Below are positions 41,420 to 51,939 of a stretch of 64,000 nt of DNA, one piece after another (positions within the stretch are counted from its first letter, which is position 1; each line of letters opens with the position of its first letter). Position numbers and translations under genes: made by a program. The stretch comes from Verrucomicrobium spinosum DSM 4136 = JCM 18804 (GTDB lineage Bacteria > Verrucomicrobiota > Verrucomicrobiia > Verrucomicrobiales > Verrucomicrobiaceae), in contig NZ_ABIZ01000001.1 of the NCBI RefSeq assembly GCF_000172155.1, positions 1,116,001 to 1,180,000 of the forward strand, given 5' to 3'. The notes under the pieces were generated by a model, which saw only the letters and a program-made list of their open reading frames with translations, did no database searches and had not been told where the DNA came from.

Positions 41420-44181
41420 AGGAGGCGGCCCACATGACCGTGGCTCCCATCGCCCGATTGCGGGAGGTTTCACTCCGGCATGGCAAGACCATCGCGCTGG
41501 ACCGGGTTAGCATCGACGTTCCAGCGGGCTGTATGGCGGGCCTGATAGGTCCCGACGGTGTGGGGAAGTCCAGCCTGCTTTCGCTTGTCACCGGAGTGCG
41601 CGCCTTGCAAGAGGGGGAACTGGAAGTGCTGGGCGGAAACATGCGCCACAAGCCGCACCGCGATCAAGCGCGCCCGCGCATCGCCTACATGCCGCAGGGT
41701 TTGGGGAAAAACCTCTACGGGACTCTCTCGGTCGAGGAGAACCTCCAGTTCTTCGGGAGGTTGTTTGGCCATGGCCGGCTCGCACGGCGGCAGCGAATTG
41801 ACCAGCTTACCGAGAGCACTGGCCTGCATCATTTCCTTGATAGGCCGGCCGGCAAGCTGTCGGGTGGCATGAAGCAAAAGCTGGGGCTCTGCTGCGCATT
41901 GATCCACGACCCGGATCTCATGGTGCTGGATGAACCCACCACGGGAGTGGATCCCTTGTCTCGTCGTCAGTTTTGGGACCTCATTCACAGCATCCGCTCC
42001 GAGAGACCTGCCATGAGCGTGATCGTGGCCACGGCTTACATGGAGGAGGCAGACGGTTTTGACTGGCTGGTGGCTTTGGATGGAGGACGAGTGCTGGCCG
42101 CCGGGGCACCGGAAGATTTTCGCCAGCGCACTGGCACCACCACGCTGGAAGAGGCGTTTGTCGCCCTGTTACCCCAGGAAAAAAGACGGGGACACCATCC
42201 CGTGGTCCCGTCACCCCCCTGCATTTCAGACAATTCTGTCGTGGCCATTGAGGCCCAGAACCTGACCATGCGATTTGGCAGTTTTGTAGCCGTCGATCAT
42301 GTGGCGTTTCGCATTCATCAGGGGGAGATCTTTGGATTCCTGGGGTCGAATGGATGTGGGAAGACCACAACGATGAAAATGCTCACTGGCCTTTTGCCGG
42401 CAAGCGAAGGTTCGGCGTGGCTTTTCGGTAAAACGATGAACCCAGAGGACATCAGCATCCGTCACCGGGTTGGATACATGTCGCAGGGATTTTCGCTGTA
42501 CGCGGAATTGACCGTCGGTCAGAATCTTGTGCTTCATGCCAGGTTGTTTCATGTACCCGGCGCGCATCTCCCGGACCGGGTCCGGGAGATGCTGGCGCGC
42601 TTCGGCCTGGAAGACGTACAGGATGCTCTGCCTGACCACCTGCCGCTGGGCATCCGTCAGCGTCTTTCTCTCGCGGTAGCCATGGTGCACCACCCAGACC
42701 TGTTGATCTTGGACGAGCCGACTTCTGGAGTGGATCCAATCGCCCGTGACCACTTCTGGCACCTGATCACCGACCTGTCGCGAAGAGATCGGGTGACGAT
42801 CTTCATCTCCACGCATTTCATGAACGAGGCATCCCGCTGTGACCGCATTTCACTCATGCATGCGGGGAAGGTTCTAGAGTGCGATGCCCCCGGCGAGATC
42901 GTGCAAAAGCGAAAAGCCCGCAATCTTGAAGAGGCCTTCATCGAATGCCTCGAAGAAGCCCAGGGCGGGAGTGCGAATGCTGTCCCTACGAGGGATTCGC
43001 CCGCGGGGAAGCTCCCGTCGTCCTTGGCGGCGGGCTCATCCGCCATGCGTCAGAAGTGCTTTAGTCCCGGGCGCTCGGTCAGTTACATGTGGCGTGAGGC
43101 ACTGGAACTCCGCCGCGATCCCGTGCGTGCCACCCTGGCCCTTTTGGGCACGGTGATCCTGATGTTTATCATGGGCTATGGCATTAGCATGGATGTGGAG
43201 GACATGACATTCGCCGTGCTTGACCACGACCAGACCGGCCTTAGTCAGGGTTATACACTGAACCTCGCCGGTTCACACTATTTCATCGAACAGGATGCTC
43301 TGGGGAGCTACGAAGATCTGGACCGGCGCATGCGGGCAGGAAAACTGTCACTCGCGCTGGAGATCCCTTCCGGATTTGCCCGGGACATTCAGCGCGGCTC
43401 TTCGGTCCAGATTGGAGTGTGGGTGGACGGAGCCATGCCGCAACGCGCTGAGACCGTGGTGGGCTACATACGTGGCATGCATCAACTCTGGCTGCAGGAC
43501 GTAGCGAAGCGGCAGCTGGGACAGTCCCTGCCATCCGTCGCGACCATTGAGGTCCGCTATCGATACAATCCGGACGTGAGAAGCCTGCCTGCTATTGTGC
43601 CGGCGGTGATCCCCATCCTGTTGATGATGATCCCAGCGATGCTCACCGCACTTTCCGTCGTCCGTGAGAAGGAGATGGGATCGATCATCAATCTTTATGT
43701 TACGCCCGTGACACGCGTGGAGTTTCTTCTGGGGAAACAGTTGCCCTATATCGGGCTTGGGCTTTTGAATTTCCTCCTGATGACATTTCTTGCACAGACC
43801 TTCTTTGGCGTGCCGGTCAAAGGGGATTTCGCTACCCTGTTCGCGGCCGCTGCCGTTTACGTTGCCTGCGCCACGGGGTTCGGGTTGTTGGCGTCCATCT
43901 TTACCCGAAGCCAGATCGCGGCACTCTTTACCACGGTGATCGGCACCATGTTGCCCTCCATTCAGTTTGCGGGCATGATCAACCCGGTTTCCTCGTTGGA
44001 AGGAATGGGGGCAGTCATTGGCCACCTGTTTCCAACCACGCACTTTCTAACGATCAGCCGCGGCGTCTTCGGCAAAGCGTTGGGGTTCTCAGACCTGCAT
44101 GCAAGCTTCTGGCCATTGATCTTGGCTGCTCCGGTTATTTTTGGGTCTGCCGTCCTGCTGCTTCGTAAACAGGAATCCTGA
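41416..44181 (+). CDS. rbbA: ABC transporter with two ATPase domains fused to an ABC-2 permease (RbbA type)
   Basis: The 921-residue protein follows the RbbA layout. ATPase 1 has GPDGVGKSS near residue 43, [11 protein letters not shown] and [13 protein letters not shown]. ATPase 2 has GSNGCGKTT near 313, [15 protein letters not shown] as a divergent signature, and [13 protein letters not shown]. From about 545 an ABC-2 permease domain follows, with one helix, an extracytoplasmic domain and five more helices ([38 protein letters not shown]). Position between an HlyD-like protein and a YhhJ-like permease makes drug or toxin export the likely job. E. coli RbbA is also reported to bind ribosomes, which cannot be judged here. 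Confidence 0.9.
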   Translation: MKEAAHMTVAPIARLREVSLRHGKTIALDRVSIDVPAGCMAGLIGPDGVGKSSLLSLVTGVRALQEGELEVLGGNMRHKPHRDQARPRIAYMPQGLGKNLYGTLSVEENLQFFGRLFGHGRLARRQRIDQLTESTGLHHFLDRPAGKLSGGMKQKLGLCCALIHDPDLMVLDEPTTGVDPLSRRQFWDLIHSIRSERPAMSVIVATAYMEEADGFDWLVALDGGRVLAAGAPEDFRQRTGTTTLEEAFVALLPQEKRRGHHPVVPSPPCISDNSVVAIEAQNLTMRFGSFVAVDHVAFRIHQGEIFGFLGSNGCGKTTTMKMLTGLLPASEGSAWLFGKTMNPEDISIRHRVGYMSQGFSLYAELTVGQNLVLHARLFHVPGAHLPDRVREMLARFGLEDVQDALPDHLPLGIRQRLSLAVAMVHHPDLLILDEPTSGVDPIARDHFWHLITDLSRRDRVTIFISTHFMNEASRCDRISLMHAGKVLECDAPGEIVQKRKARNLEEAFIECLEEAQGGSANAVPTRDSPAGKLPSSLAAGSSAMRQKCFSPGRSVSYMWREALELRRDPVRATLALLGTVILMFIMGYGISMDVEDMTFAVLDHDQTGLSQGYTLNLAGSHYFIEQDALGSYEDLDRRMRAGKLSLALEIPSGFARDIQRGSSVQIGVWVDGAMPQRAETVVGYIRGMHQLWLQDVAKRQLGQSLPSVATIEVRYRYNPDVRSLPAIVPAVIPILLMMIPAMLTALSVVREKEMGSIINLYVTPVTRVEFLLGKQLPYIGLGLLNFLLMTFLAQTFFGVPVKGDFATLFAAAAVYVACATGFGLLASIFTRSQIAALFTTVIGTMLPSIQFAGMINPVSSLEGMGAVIGHLFPTTHFLTISRGVFGKALGFSDLHASFWPLILAAPVIFGSAVLLLRKQES

Positions 44182-44187
44182 ATTGTC

Positions 44188-45312
44188 ATGCGGCACATGG
44201 GGAACATTTTCAGATTGGGGGTGAAGGAGTTCTGGAGCCTTGCCCGGGACCCGATCATGCTCATGCTGATTGCGTATGCTTTCACGGTGATGATCTATGT
44301 GGCCGCCACCGCGCTGCCCGACACACTGCACCATGCCCCGATTGCCATTGTGGATGAAGACGGTTCTCCGCTCTCCGCGAGGATTGTGGCGAGCTTCTAT
44401 CCACCACGATTCAAATCGCCTGCACTGATCACTCTGGACCAGATGGACGCTGGGCTTGATTCCGGAGTCTATACATTTGTGGTGGACATCCCGCCCAACT
44501 TCCAGCGTGACGTGCTGGGGGGGCATACGCCGAAGATTCAGGTCAACGTGGATGCCACGCGAATGAGCCAGGCTTTCACCGGTACTGCCTATGTACAGGA
44601 GATCATCATGGACGAGGTCAACGAGTTTGCGCAGCGCTATCGCAGCAGCACCCGACCGCAGGTGGATCTGGCCATTCGTACCCGTTTCAATCCCAACCTG
44701 GAGCAGTCCTGGTTTGGCGCTCTGATGGAGATCATCAACAATGTGACCATGCTCTCCATTATCCTCACCGGTGCCGCTCTGATCCGCGAGCGGGAGCATG
44801 GGACCGTTGAACACCTGCTGGTGATGCCGGTCACCCCGGGGGAGATCATGCTCTCCAAGGTATGGTCCATGGGGCTCGTCGTGTTGGTGGCCGCGGGAGG
44901 CTCCCTGATGTTTGTCGTCCAAGGCTTGTTGAAAGTGCCTGTGGAAGGCTCTGTGGTCCTGTTTCTTGCAGGAGCCTCTTTGCACTTGTTCGCCACCACC
45001 TCCATAGGCATCTATTTGGCGACATTGGCGCGGAACATGCCTCAATTTGGCATGCTAATGATCCTGGTGCTTTTGCCTTTGGAGATGCTCTCGGGTGGTC
45101 TCACTCCTCGGGAGAGCATGCCTCAGTTGGTACAGAACATCATGCTGGCGGCGCCCACCACTCATTTTGTGGAGATCGGACAGGCCATCCTCTACCGAGG
45201 GGCCGGCATTGAGGTGGTGTGGCGTCCGTTTCTGACTTTGCTACTCATTGGCAGCGCATTCTTCGCCCTGTCTCTTGCCCGCTTTCGCAAAGCCATCGCT
45301 CAAATGGCGTGA
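44188..45312 (+). CDS. yhhJ: ABC-2 type permease (YhhJ-like)
   Basis: The 374-residue protein starts 7 bp after the RbbA-like gene. One N-terminal helix (PIMLMLIAYAFTVMIYVAA) is followed by an extracytoplasmic domain of about 150 residues and five helices, including the ABC-2 hallmark REREHGTVEHLLVMPVTPGEIMLSK near residue 195. It pairs with the permease half of RbbA to form the membrane channel. It is the last gene of the operon. About 50 bp downstream a perfect 8-bp hairpin (45362-45379) could slow transcription, but it lacks a T-run. Confidence 0.9.
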   Translation: MRHMGNIFRLGVKEFWSLARDPIMLMLIAYAFTVMIYVAATALPDTLHHAPIAIVDEDGSPLSARIVASFYPPRFKSPALITLDQMDAGLDSGVYTFVVDIPPNFQRDVLGGHTPKIQVNVDATRMSQAFTGTAYVQEIIMDEVNEFAQRYRSSTRPQVDLAIRTRFNPNLEQSWFGALMEIINNVTMLSIILTGAALIREREHGTVEHLLVMPVTPGEIMLSKVWSMGLVVLVAAGGSLMFVVQGLLKVPVEGSVVLFLAGASLHLFATTSIGIYLATLARNMPQFGMLMILVLLPLEMLSGGLTPRESMPQLVQNIMLAAPTTHFVEIGQAILYRGAGIEVVWRPFLTLLLIGSAFFALSLARFRKAIAQMA

Positions 45313-45662
45313 AACTTACGCGATGATGCGCCTTTGGAAGGCAGCCGACTTTCGCAATACGCATCCTCTCAAGAGGATGGGCCGAAGAGTGAATCGAAAC
45401 ACTACAGAGCGATGGATAGAGAGAACGCGAACTCACGAGCGTTCCATCCCTTGTGAGTAAAGCAGATTCGCAGAGCGTATGGAAACAGCGTATGGAAACT
45501 GATCTCGGTGCCTGGGGAAGGGGGGGACTGAAGGCAAAGTTGACGGGATTAAGAAGAATGATAAATGGCTGACTCAGAAAGTTGAGGTAAAAGATTATTG
45601 AGCAGGCTGGGCATCTTATTCAGAGATACCCATTGCCTCCCGAACCTAAATGAGTGAATCGG
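45313..45662. other. Intergenic region between convergent export operon and lysR
   Basis: 350 bp without a supportable gene. A perfect stem CATCCTCT-CA-AGAGGATG at 45362-45379 is the only visible structure. The duplicated word GTATGGAAAC (near 45478 and 45490) is a short direct repeat. Confidence 0.4.
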
Positions 45663-46556
45663 TTAAAGCTCTTTGCTTGAGTTTTCTTTCCTGAGAATTT
45701 CGGCCAGTGCCGGGTTGGGGAAACGGCGGCTTGGCGTAATCGCATAGAAGCTCTCTCTAATGCCTGCCACACGATGACGCTCTACGAGAAGACCGGTGTC
45801 CAGTTCACCCCGCACGACGACAGGCGGAACGAGCGCCAGACCGGCACCTTCTCGGGCTAGAAGACGCAGCATTGCCATGTCGTCCACCTCGGCGGCGATA
45901 ATGGGCCTGATGCCTAGTTGCTCAAGCACGAGGTCGAAAGCGACGCGGATGTTGCTGTCGAGGCTCGGAAGAACGAGTGGAGTCGTGCGTAGATCTTCGG
46001 GGAAGCTGAACTTTTTCTGCGTTCGTGTGCGCAGTCCGATGAGGCTGACTGGTTGTTCGTCAAGGAGGTGGCTGTGCCAGTTGGTTTCGGCATCGCGATG
46101 CACAGGAAGGTTGGAGAGAACGGCGTCGAGGGTATGGGCGCGAAGCTGGGCGAGCAAATTGCGGAGGTTGCCGGAGCGGATGATCAATTCTACGTCGCTG
46201 CGGCCAATGAGTGGGCGCAGGAGCGTGAGCTGGAAGTTGCGCGACAATGTGGCGACGGCACCGACGCGCAGGACTTGGCGGCGACCGGAGTCCCTGTTCC
46301 GGAGCACGTCCAGCAGCTCCTCTCCCGATCGGAAGATGGACTGGGCGTAGTCCAGTGCGATGCGCCCGGCTTCCGTAAGGACGAGGGTTTTATTCTGCCG
46401 ATGAAACAACGGCTGGCCGAGACTGTCTTCCAGGCTGCGGAGTTGGGTGCTCAGGGCGGACTGGGAGAGCTTAAGGCGTTCCGCTGCGCGCGTGAGGCTT
46501 CCTTCGTTGGCAATGGCTCGGAAATAGCGGAGGTGGTGATAGTTCAGAGAGGACAT
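45663..46556 (-). CDS. LysR-type regulator of the DAB operon
   Basis: The 297-residue protein begins with the winged helix-turn-helix of LysR regulators (NYHHLRYFRAIANEGSLTRAAERLKLSQSALSTQ in two adjoining pieces) and continues with an effector-binding domain (RVGAVATLSRNF, DAVLSNLP, GAGLALVPPVVV). It is of NhaR/CbbR-like length. It is divergent from dabB with only 84 bp between the starts, the standard arrangement for a regulator of the neighbouring operon. Known DAB operons often carry a LysR-type gene, where CO2 limitation is the likely signal. Control of dabBA-purKE is inferred. Confidence 0.85.
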   Translation of the reverse strand: MSSLNYHHLRYFRAIANEGSLTRAAERLKLSQSALSTQLRSLEDSLGQPLFHRQNKTLVLTEAGRIALDYAQSIFRSGEELLDVLRNRDSGRRQVLRVGAVATLSRNFQLTLLRPLIGRSDVELIIRSGNLRNLLAQLRAHTLDAVLSNLPVHRDAETNWHSHLLDEQPVSLIGLRTRTQKKFSFPEDLRTTPLVLPSLDSNIRVAFDLVLEQLGIRPIIAAEVDDMAMLRLLAREGAGLALVPPVVVRGELDTGLLVERHRVAGIRESFYAITPSRRFPNPALAEILRKENSSKEL

Positions 46557-46640
46557 TCGTCACTTCTATTTAAGCGAACGAAACTGCGCAAAAGATATAT
46601 TGGAACGAACGAAGATTTTCAAGATACGTTGGGACGCCTT
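46557..46640. promoter_or_regulatory. Divergent lysR/dabB control region
   Basis: 84 bp separate the two starts. GAACGAA occurs twice (AAGCGAACGAAA and GGAACGAACGAAG), giving a spaced direct repeat, and AT-rich TATTTAAG and AAGATATATT could be -10-like boxes. A LysR-type box (T-N11-A) is expected here but cannot be fixed. Confidence 0.45.
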
Positions 46641-48254
46641 ATGAATCTGCCGTCCACCGATCCCACTCATCCGATCTTCTTCGTTTCCGCAGTCGCGGCG
46701 GGCCCATTGGTGATGCTCGCGGCAGCGCTCGTTCCCTCAAGGTTGGCCAATCGCCACGGGCGAAGGTTTGCAGCGCTCGCCTCGTGGTTGTCGCTGGGAG
46801 TTTTTGTTGTGGCGTTGTCCGCAGGCATCGGGTTCTTGTTCGCGGGCCCGTTGGTGGCTGGAGGGCTGGGCGTCGGCTCGGTGCGGATTGGGGTTTACTT
46901 CGACATGCTCTCTGCGGTGATGCTGCTGCTCGTCTCCTTCCTCGGCGCGGTGGTGGTGCGCTTTGCAGGAAATTACCTCGCCGGCGACCCGCAACAAGGC
47001 AAGTTCACCAAATGGCTGTGCGTAACGATCGGCTCCGTGCTTGTGCTTTGCATCTCGGGCGACCTGCTTATGTTCACTCTCTCGTGGACAGCGACGAGCC
47101 TGAGCCTGCACAAGTTGCTTACTTTCCATCCGGACCGGCCGGCTGCGATGCTGGCAGCGCGGAAGAAGTTCCTCATCAGCAGGCTCGGCGATGCTTGCCT
47201 TGTCGGGGCGCTGGTGATGACCTGGCAGTGCTTCGGCACCTGGAATTTCACGGAGATGTTCGCCGCGGCGGCCGTCCTGCGTGAGCAGGGTGGAGCGTAC
47301 CCATCCTGCCTTGGTTGGACGAGCGTGCTGCTCGTCGCCGGAGCGCTCCTGAAGTCGGCGCAGTTTCCCTTTCACAGCTGGCTGCCGGACACGATGGAGA
47401 CGCCGACGCCTGTTTCGGCGCTTATGCACGCGGGCATCATCAACGCGGGCGGCTTTCTGGTCGTGCGGCTCAGCCCCATCATCGCAGGGGCGCCCGCCGC
47501 GCTCAATGCCCTGGCGGTGGTGGGTGCCTTTACCGCGCTCTTCGCCTCGCTGGTCATGCTGACGCAGACCAGCGTAAAGCGCTCGCTCGCCTACTCGACC
47601 ATCGCGCAGATGGGCTTCATGATGCTACAGTGTGGCCTTGGGGCTTTCGCGCTTGCGGTGCTACACATCGTCGCGCACTCACTCTACAAGGCGCACGCAT
47701 TTCTCTCCTCTGGCAGCATCGTCAGCATGACGAGGTCGGCTTGGGTGCCGTCGGAACGACCCGGGGCGCATCCCCTCATTCTTGTTATCACGCTCAGTTC
47801 GGCAATCGCGCTCACATGGGGTGTCGGGGCGATCTTCAAACTCAGCCCCGCGAGTGACGCTGGGGTGATGCTGCTTGGTGCGGTGTTCATGATGGGCCTG
47901 GCGCATTTGCTCTGGAATCTCTGGGCGTCCTCACATCGTTCCTCGTTGGTGGATTGGGGCCTGCTGGTTGGCGGGGGCGTGGCCATCGCGTATTTCGCGC
48001 TGCACGCGGCCTTTGAGAAGCTGCTGGCGTCCTCGGTCGCGTCCTATACACCGCTGCGGTCGCCGCTCGAATTCGGCGTCATGGCCATGGTCGTCCTGCT
48101 CTTCATGGCCGTGCTGGTTCTGCAATCGCAACTGCCGTGCTGGTCGGCGACCCGCCTCGGCCGCGTGTTCTATGTGCATGCCTCACAGGCCTTTTACCTG
48201 GGCCAGTTCGCCAACCGTCTGACGCTCGCCATTTACGGCAAGAAGGCCGTCTGA
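46641..48254 (+). CDS. dabB: DabB, proton-conducting subunit of DAB inorganic-carbon transporter
   Basis: The ATG at 46641 gives 537 residues; the frame upstream only shadows lysR. About 13-14 membrane helices match the NuoL/MrpA proton-translocating family, with the hallmark LLKSAQFPFHSWLPDTMETPTPVSALMH (split: conserved Lys near 236 and the PTPVSAL segment), HAGIINAGGFLVVRL, and SVKRSLAYSTIAQMGFMMLQ with the conserved Lys and His downstream (VLHIVAHSLYKAHAFL). Length is shorter than NuoL and typical for DabB. It starts the operon and is followed by dabA after 23 bp. In characterised systems it couples ion flow to DabA. Confidence 0.9.
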   Translation: MNLPSTDPTHPIFFVSAVAAGPLVMLAAALVPSRLANRHGRRFAALASWLSLGVFVVALSAGIGFLFAGPLVAGGLGVGSVRIGVYFDMLSAVMLLLVSFLGAVVVRFAGNYLAGDPQQGKFTKWLCVTIGSVLVLCISGDLLMFTLSWTATSLSLHKLLTFHPDRPAAMLAARKKFLISRLGDACLVGALVMTWQCFGTWNFTEMFAAAAVLREQGGAYPSCLGWTSVLLVAGALLKSAQFPFHSWLPDTMETPTPVSALMHAGIINAGGFLVVRLSPIIAGAPAALNALAVVGAFTALFASLVMLTQTSVKRSLAYSTIAQMGFMMLQCGLGAFALAVLHIVAHSLYKAHAFLSSGSIVSMTRSAWVPSERPGAHPLILVITLSSAIALTWGVGAIFKLSPASDAGVMLLGAVFMMGLAHLLWNLWASSHRSSLVDWGLLVGGGVAIAYFALHAAFEKLLASSVASYTPLRSPLEFGVMAMVVLLFMAVLVLQSQLPCWSATRLGRVFYVHASQAFYLGQFANRLTLAIYGKKAV

Positions 48255-48277
48255 ACAACTCCCGCCCAACCACGCTC

Positions 48278-50752
48278 ATGACCATTACCCACGCTCCAAA
48301 CTCCGACGCCTGCGCGACCGTAAATCCCTCCGCCGTTCTCGACGCCGCCCGAGCCGCGTGCAAACGCATCGCGCCACTCTGGCCGCTGCAAAACTTCGTC
48401 GCGGTGAATCCATTCGTCGGCCTGACCGAGAGGCCTTTCCTTGAAGCGTGCGAACTTGTCCGGCGAGTCGCGCCAGGTGGCATGCAGATGCCGCTGGAAT
48501 TCTACCGCGAAAAATACTCAGCGGGTGAAATCACCAATGCCGATCTGGACATGGCGCTCGCCCAAGCAAGGAAAACCCTGCTGGGACAGAATGCAGACGC
48601 GCTCGCGAGACTTGACGCGGAGAGCCTCAGGCAAGCGGTGACAGCGGAACCTTCGCCATCGTCGTGGAATGCAATCGTTACTGTCGCGGAGGCGGTGGAT
48701 TGTGTGCATGGTACCGAGTGGGAAGTGGCCGTCACCGAAACCATCGCACAGTTTTGCTCGGAATATTTTGATGCTGGACAATCAGCCTGGCGGCTGCCAT
48801 GGCGGACGCTTCCGCTCTACGCAGCGTGGCGCGAGAAGGCCTCAATCAACCTGAACGCCGAAGTCCTCGGTCTGCGCAACTTCCGCCGGTGGGTGAAAGC
48901 GCTGCCAGATGACGCGGAGCAGGCACTTGCCTTGTTCATGCAAAAGTTCGGCGTGGCTGAGGAGGAAGCCGCTGACTTCTGCCACCGGCAGCTTATGAGC
49001 ATCCGTGGCTGGGCCGGACATGTTCAGTATCGCGTGCGCGAAAACAGCATGCATGGTCGGGGCGACGACACGCTGCTGCAACTGCTCTCCATCCGTCTCG
49101 CTTACGATGCGGCGCTCCTCGCACAGTTTGACAGCCCGTCGTTGCGCGAGTTCTGGCCCGCGGCATCCCATGCAATGCCCGCTGATCACCAAGAAGTGCT
49201 CCAGGCCATGCTCTGGCAGCTCGCGCATGAACACGCCTGGCAGCGCCAGTTTCTCGGAAAACTGTGTGTCGCCAAGGCCGCCCTCAGCCTGGAGCGGCCC
49301 GCCGTGCAGGCTGTGTTTTGCATTGATGTACGATCGGAAATTCTCAGGCGGGCGCTCGAAGCCGCGACACCGAAAATCGAGACCATTGGTTTCGCTGGCT
49401 TCTTTGGCCTGCCGATCGAATACATTCCCTTCGGCCAGAAAGATGGCACCTCCCAGTGCCCGGTGCTGCTCACCCCGAAATTCCGGGTGCGCGAGACGCT
49501 GCGGAAGGCGACGGCAGAAGCCGTCAACACGGAATGGAGGCGGCAGCAGCTCGGCAAGCGGCTTACTTATTCGTGGAACTCGTTCAAGACATCTGCCATC
49601 TCATGCTTCTCGTTCGTGGACACGGTGGGTCTCGCCTTCGGCGCAAGGCTCTTCCGCGACGCCTTCGCCCCTGGGGCGGCAAATCATGCGCACAAAAGTG
49701 CGTGCGTACCGCACCTTGGAAAATGCGAAGCGGACAAGACTGGCATCGCCATCGAAGACCGTGTGCAACTTGCCCTCGGGGCGCTGCGCAACATGGGTTT
49801 GACGAAAAACTTTGCCCGAGTTGTCCTGCTCTGCGGTCACGGAAGTGAGACTGCAAACAATCCTTACGGCTCCGGCCTCGACTGCGGGGCCTGCGGAGGG
49901 CATGCTGGCGATGCCAATGCACGCGTCGGTGTGGCAATTCTCAACGACACCGCGGTCAGAGAGGCGCTCAAGGGACACGGCATCCACATTCCGGCGGACA
50001 CCTGTTTCCTCGCGGGACAGCACAATACCACGACCGACCACGTCACGCTCTTCGACCTCGACGACGTGCCTGCCTCGCATCGCGGAGACCTCGCGGAACT
50101 CCAAAATTGGCTCGCCACAGCTGCGAGAACCACCCGGCGCGAGCGGGCCGCATTTCTTGGTCTCGACAGCACCTCTCCGAATCTCGATGCGCAGGTGATC
50201 GCCCGGAGCCGCGACTGGGCACAAGTCCGGCCGGAGTGGGGCCTCGCGGGTAACGCTGCGCTCGTCGCCGCGCCGCGCTTGCGGACCAAGACCGCGAACC
50301 TCGGCGGCCGCGTCTTCCTGCACAATTACGACCACCGCGCTGACACCGCCGACAGCACGCTAGAACTCATCATGGTCGCTCCTGTGGTCGTCGCGAACTG
50401 GATCAACCTCCAATATTATGCCTCGACTGTGAACAATGCCGTCTTCGGCAGCGGGAACAAGGTTACACATAACGTCGTCGGGACCATTGGTGTCTGTCAA
50501 GGCAACGGGGGCGACCTTCAGCTCGGCCTCCCGCTCCAATCTGTCCACGACGGTGCAAAATGGATTCACGACCCCATTCGGCTCCATGTCCTCATCGAGG
50601 CCCCGCGCGAACGCATCGCCGCCGTCCTTGCTAAGCATGAGAACCTGCGGCAGCTCGTGGACAACGGCTGGCTCCTGCTCTTCGCCATCGAGGATGAAGG
50701 GCAAACCTTGTTTCGTTATTATTCTGGCATGAAATGGGAATCCCTAGACTGA
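48278..50752 (+). CDS. dabA: DabA, zinc-binding carbonic-anhydrase-like subunit (DUF2309)
   Basis: The ATG at 48278 gives 824 residues. The opening (PLQNFVAVNPFVG) is the DUF2309 hallmark. The zinc site of a beta-carbonic-anhydrase-like centre is complete: CIDVRSE with Cys348 and Asp350, HGSETANNPYGSGLDCGACGG with His521 and Cys536. These sit a constant three residues before the C351/D353/H524/C539 set known from Halothiobacillus DabA. With DabB it should hydrate CO2 to bicarbonate on the cytoplasmic side, driven by ion flow, and so accumulate inorganic carbon. No carboxysome or RuBisCO gene is in the window. purK follows within 6 bp. Confidence 0.93.
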   Translation: MTITHAPNSDACATVNPSAVLDAARAACKRIAPLWPLQNFVAVNPFVGLTERPFLEACELVRRVAPGGMQMPLEFYREKYSAGEITNADLDMALAQARKTLLGQNADALARLDAESLRQAVTAEPSPSSWNAIVTVAEAVDCVHGTEWEVAVTETIAQFCSEYFDAGQSAWRLPWRTLPLYAAWREKASINLNAEVLGLRNFRRWVKALPDDAEQALALFMQKFGVAEEEAADFCHRQLMSIRGWAGHVQYRVRENSMHGRGDDTLLQLLSIRLAYDAALLAQFDSPSLREFWPAASHAMPADHQEVLQAMLWQLAHEHAWQRQFLGKLCVAKAALSLERPAVQAVFCIDVRSEILRRALEAATPKIETIGFAGFFGLPIEYIPFGQKDGTSQCPVLLTPKFRVRETLRKATAEAVNTEWRRQQLGKRLTYSWNSFKTSAISCFSFVDTVGLAFGARLFRDAFAPGAANHAHKSACVPHLGKCEADKTGIAIEDRVQLALGALRNMGLTKNFARVVLLCGHGSETANNPYGSGLDCGACGGHAGDANARVGVAILNDTAVREALKGHGIHIPADTCFLAGQHNTTTDHVTLFDLDDVPASHRGDLAELQNWLATAARTTRRERAAFLGLDSTSPNLDAQVIARSRDWAQVRPEWGLAGNAALVAAPRLRTKTANLGGRVFLHNYDHRADTADSTLELIMVAPVVVANWINLQYYASTVNNAVFGSGNKVTHNVVGTIGVCQGNGGDLQLGLPLQSVHDGAKWIHDPIRLHVLIEAPRERIAAVLAKHENLRQLVDNGWLLLFAIEDEGQTLFRYYSGMKWESLD

Positions 50753-50757
50753 GGCTG

Positions 50758-51939
50758 ATGAAACGCATTTTGAATACCGACCCTATACCCAATCTGCCCA
50801 CTGTGGGAATCATTGGCGGAGGACAGCTCGCCCTCATGCTCGTGCGTGCTGCCTCGCAGCTCGGATTGCACGCACGAGTGATTGATGCATCACCAATATG
50901 TCCCGCGCGGCGCGATGCTGCAGACTTCTGTGAAGGGAATCCAGAATCGCCCGCCACGCTTGACCGCTTTGCGATGAATCTCGAAGTCGTCACGTTGGAG
51001 AACGAATTTCTCGACGCTGCTCTCATTGCCGGACTCGAAGCCGAAGGTCAAGAGGTCTTGCCGTCATCGCGCACGATGTCGCTGGTGCAGGACAAACTCG
51101 CTCAAAAGCAGACGTTGCGAAATGCCGCTGTGTCCGTCGTGGATTTTGAGCCTGTGAATGACGGCACCCCTATACAGGAGCTTGAGAGCCTGTTCGGTCT
51201 CCCGTTCGTGCTCAAAAAGAGATGCCACGGCTACGACGGAACCGGCAATTTTACGGTGCATCGTGCGGAGGAATGGGACGCAGCGCTGAACAAGCTCGGC
51301 GGTCGCGAGTCCGGACTCTACGCAGAGCGATGGTGCCCCTTCGAGCGCGAACTTGCGGTCATCGTCACTCGCAGCAAAAAGGGTGAGCACGTCCTCTATC
51401 CGGTTGTGGAGACGCGGCAGCGAAACCATGTTTGCGAACAAGTCATTGCTCCTGCGGCGGTTAGTGGTTCCATTGCTGAGCAGGCCGCGCATCTAGCCTT
51501 AAAGGCGATTGAAGCCGTCGATGGTGTTGGCAGCTTTGGCGTTGAGTTCTTCCTGCTCGCTGACGGAACGCTGCTTGTGAACGAGATCGCGCCACGGGTG
51601 CACAACTCTGGCCACTACACCATCGAAGCATGTGAGTGCTCACAGTTTGAAAATCACATCCGCGCCATCTGCGGACTGCCGCTTGGCAGCACCAAGCTGC
51701 GCCAGCCTGCTGCGATGGTGAATCTTCTTGGAAAGACTACCGCCGCCGGCGCGCCGCGAGGCCTTGCAGAGGCACTGGCGGTTTCCGGTGCGCATGTGCA
51801 TTTGTATGGCAAACATCACGCCAAGCGCGGAAGGAAGATGGGGCACGTCACCGCGCTCGGAAGCACCTCTGATGAAGCCCTTGCGACTGCGCAGTGCGCG
51901 GCTGATTTCATACACTTCGATCAACCCAATCTAATATGA
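50758..51939 (+). CDS. purK: PurK, 5-(carboxyamino)imidazole ribonucleotide synthase
   Basis: The ATG at 50758 gives 393 residues and follows GAGG at 50751. An ATG at 50734 would overlap dabA by 19 bases. It has the ATP-grasp fold with PurK landmarks: [85 protein letters not shown]. It converts AIR, ATP and bicarbonate to N5-CAIR. It is directly downstream of the DAB genes and overlaps purE by four bases (ATGA), so bicarbonate supply and the bicarbonate-consuming step of purine synthesis are on one probable transcript. Confidence 0.95.
   Translation: MKRILNTDPIPNLPTVGIIGGGQLALMLVRAASQLGLHARVIDASPICPARRDAADFCEGNPESPATLDRFAMNLEVVTLENEFLDAALIAGLEAEGQEVLPSSRTMSLVQDKLAQKQTLRNAAVSVVDFEPVNDGTPIQELESLFGLPFVLKKRCHGYDGTGNFTVHRAEEWDAALNKLGGRESGLYAERWCPFERELAVIVTRSKKGEHVLYPVVETRQRNHVCEQVIAPAAVSGSIAEQAAHLALKAIEAVDGVGSFGVEFFLLADGTLLVNEIAPRVHNSGHYTIEACECSQFENHIRAICGLPLGSTKLRQPAAMVNLLGKTTAAGAPRGLAEALAVSGAHVHLYGKHHAKRGRKMGHVTALGSTSDEALATAQCAADFIHFDQPNLI

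Noticed and set aside
45362-45379. Perfect hairpin as terminator of the export operon
   Set aside because: No T-run follows on either strand, so it is noted only as a structure in the intergenic region.
46053-46640. Upstream extension of the dabB frame by 196 codons
   Set aside because: It runs antisense through lysR and lacks DabB-like membrane sequence; dabB begins at 46641.
49601-50335. 244-residue minus-strand frame inside dabA
   Set aside because: Antisense shadow of the zinc-ligand region of dabA.
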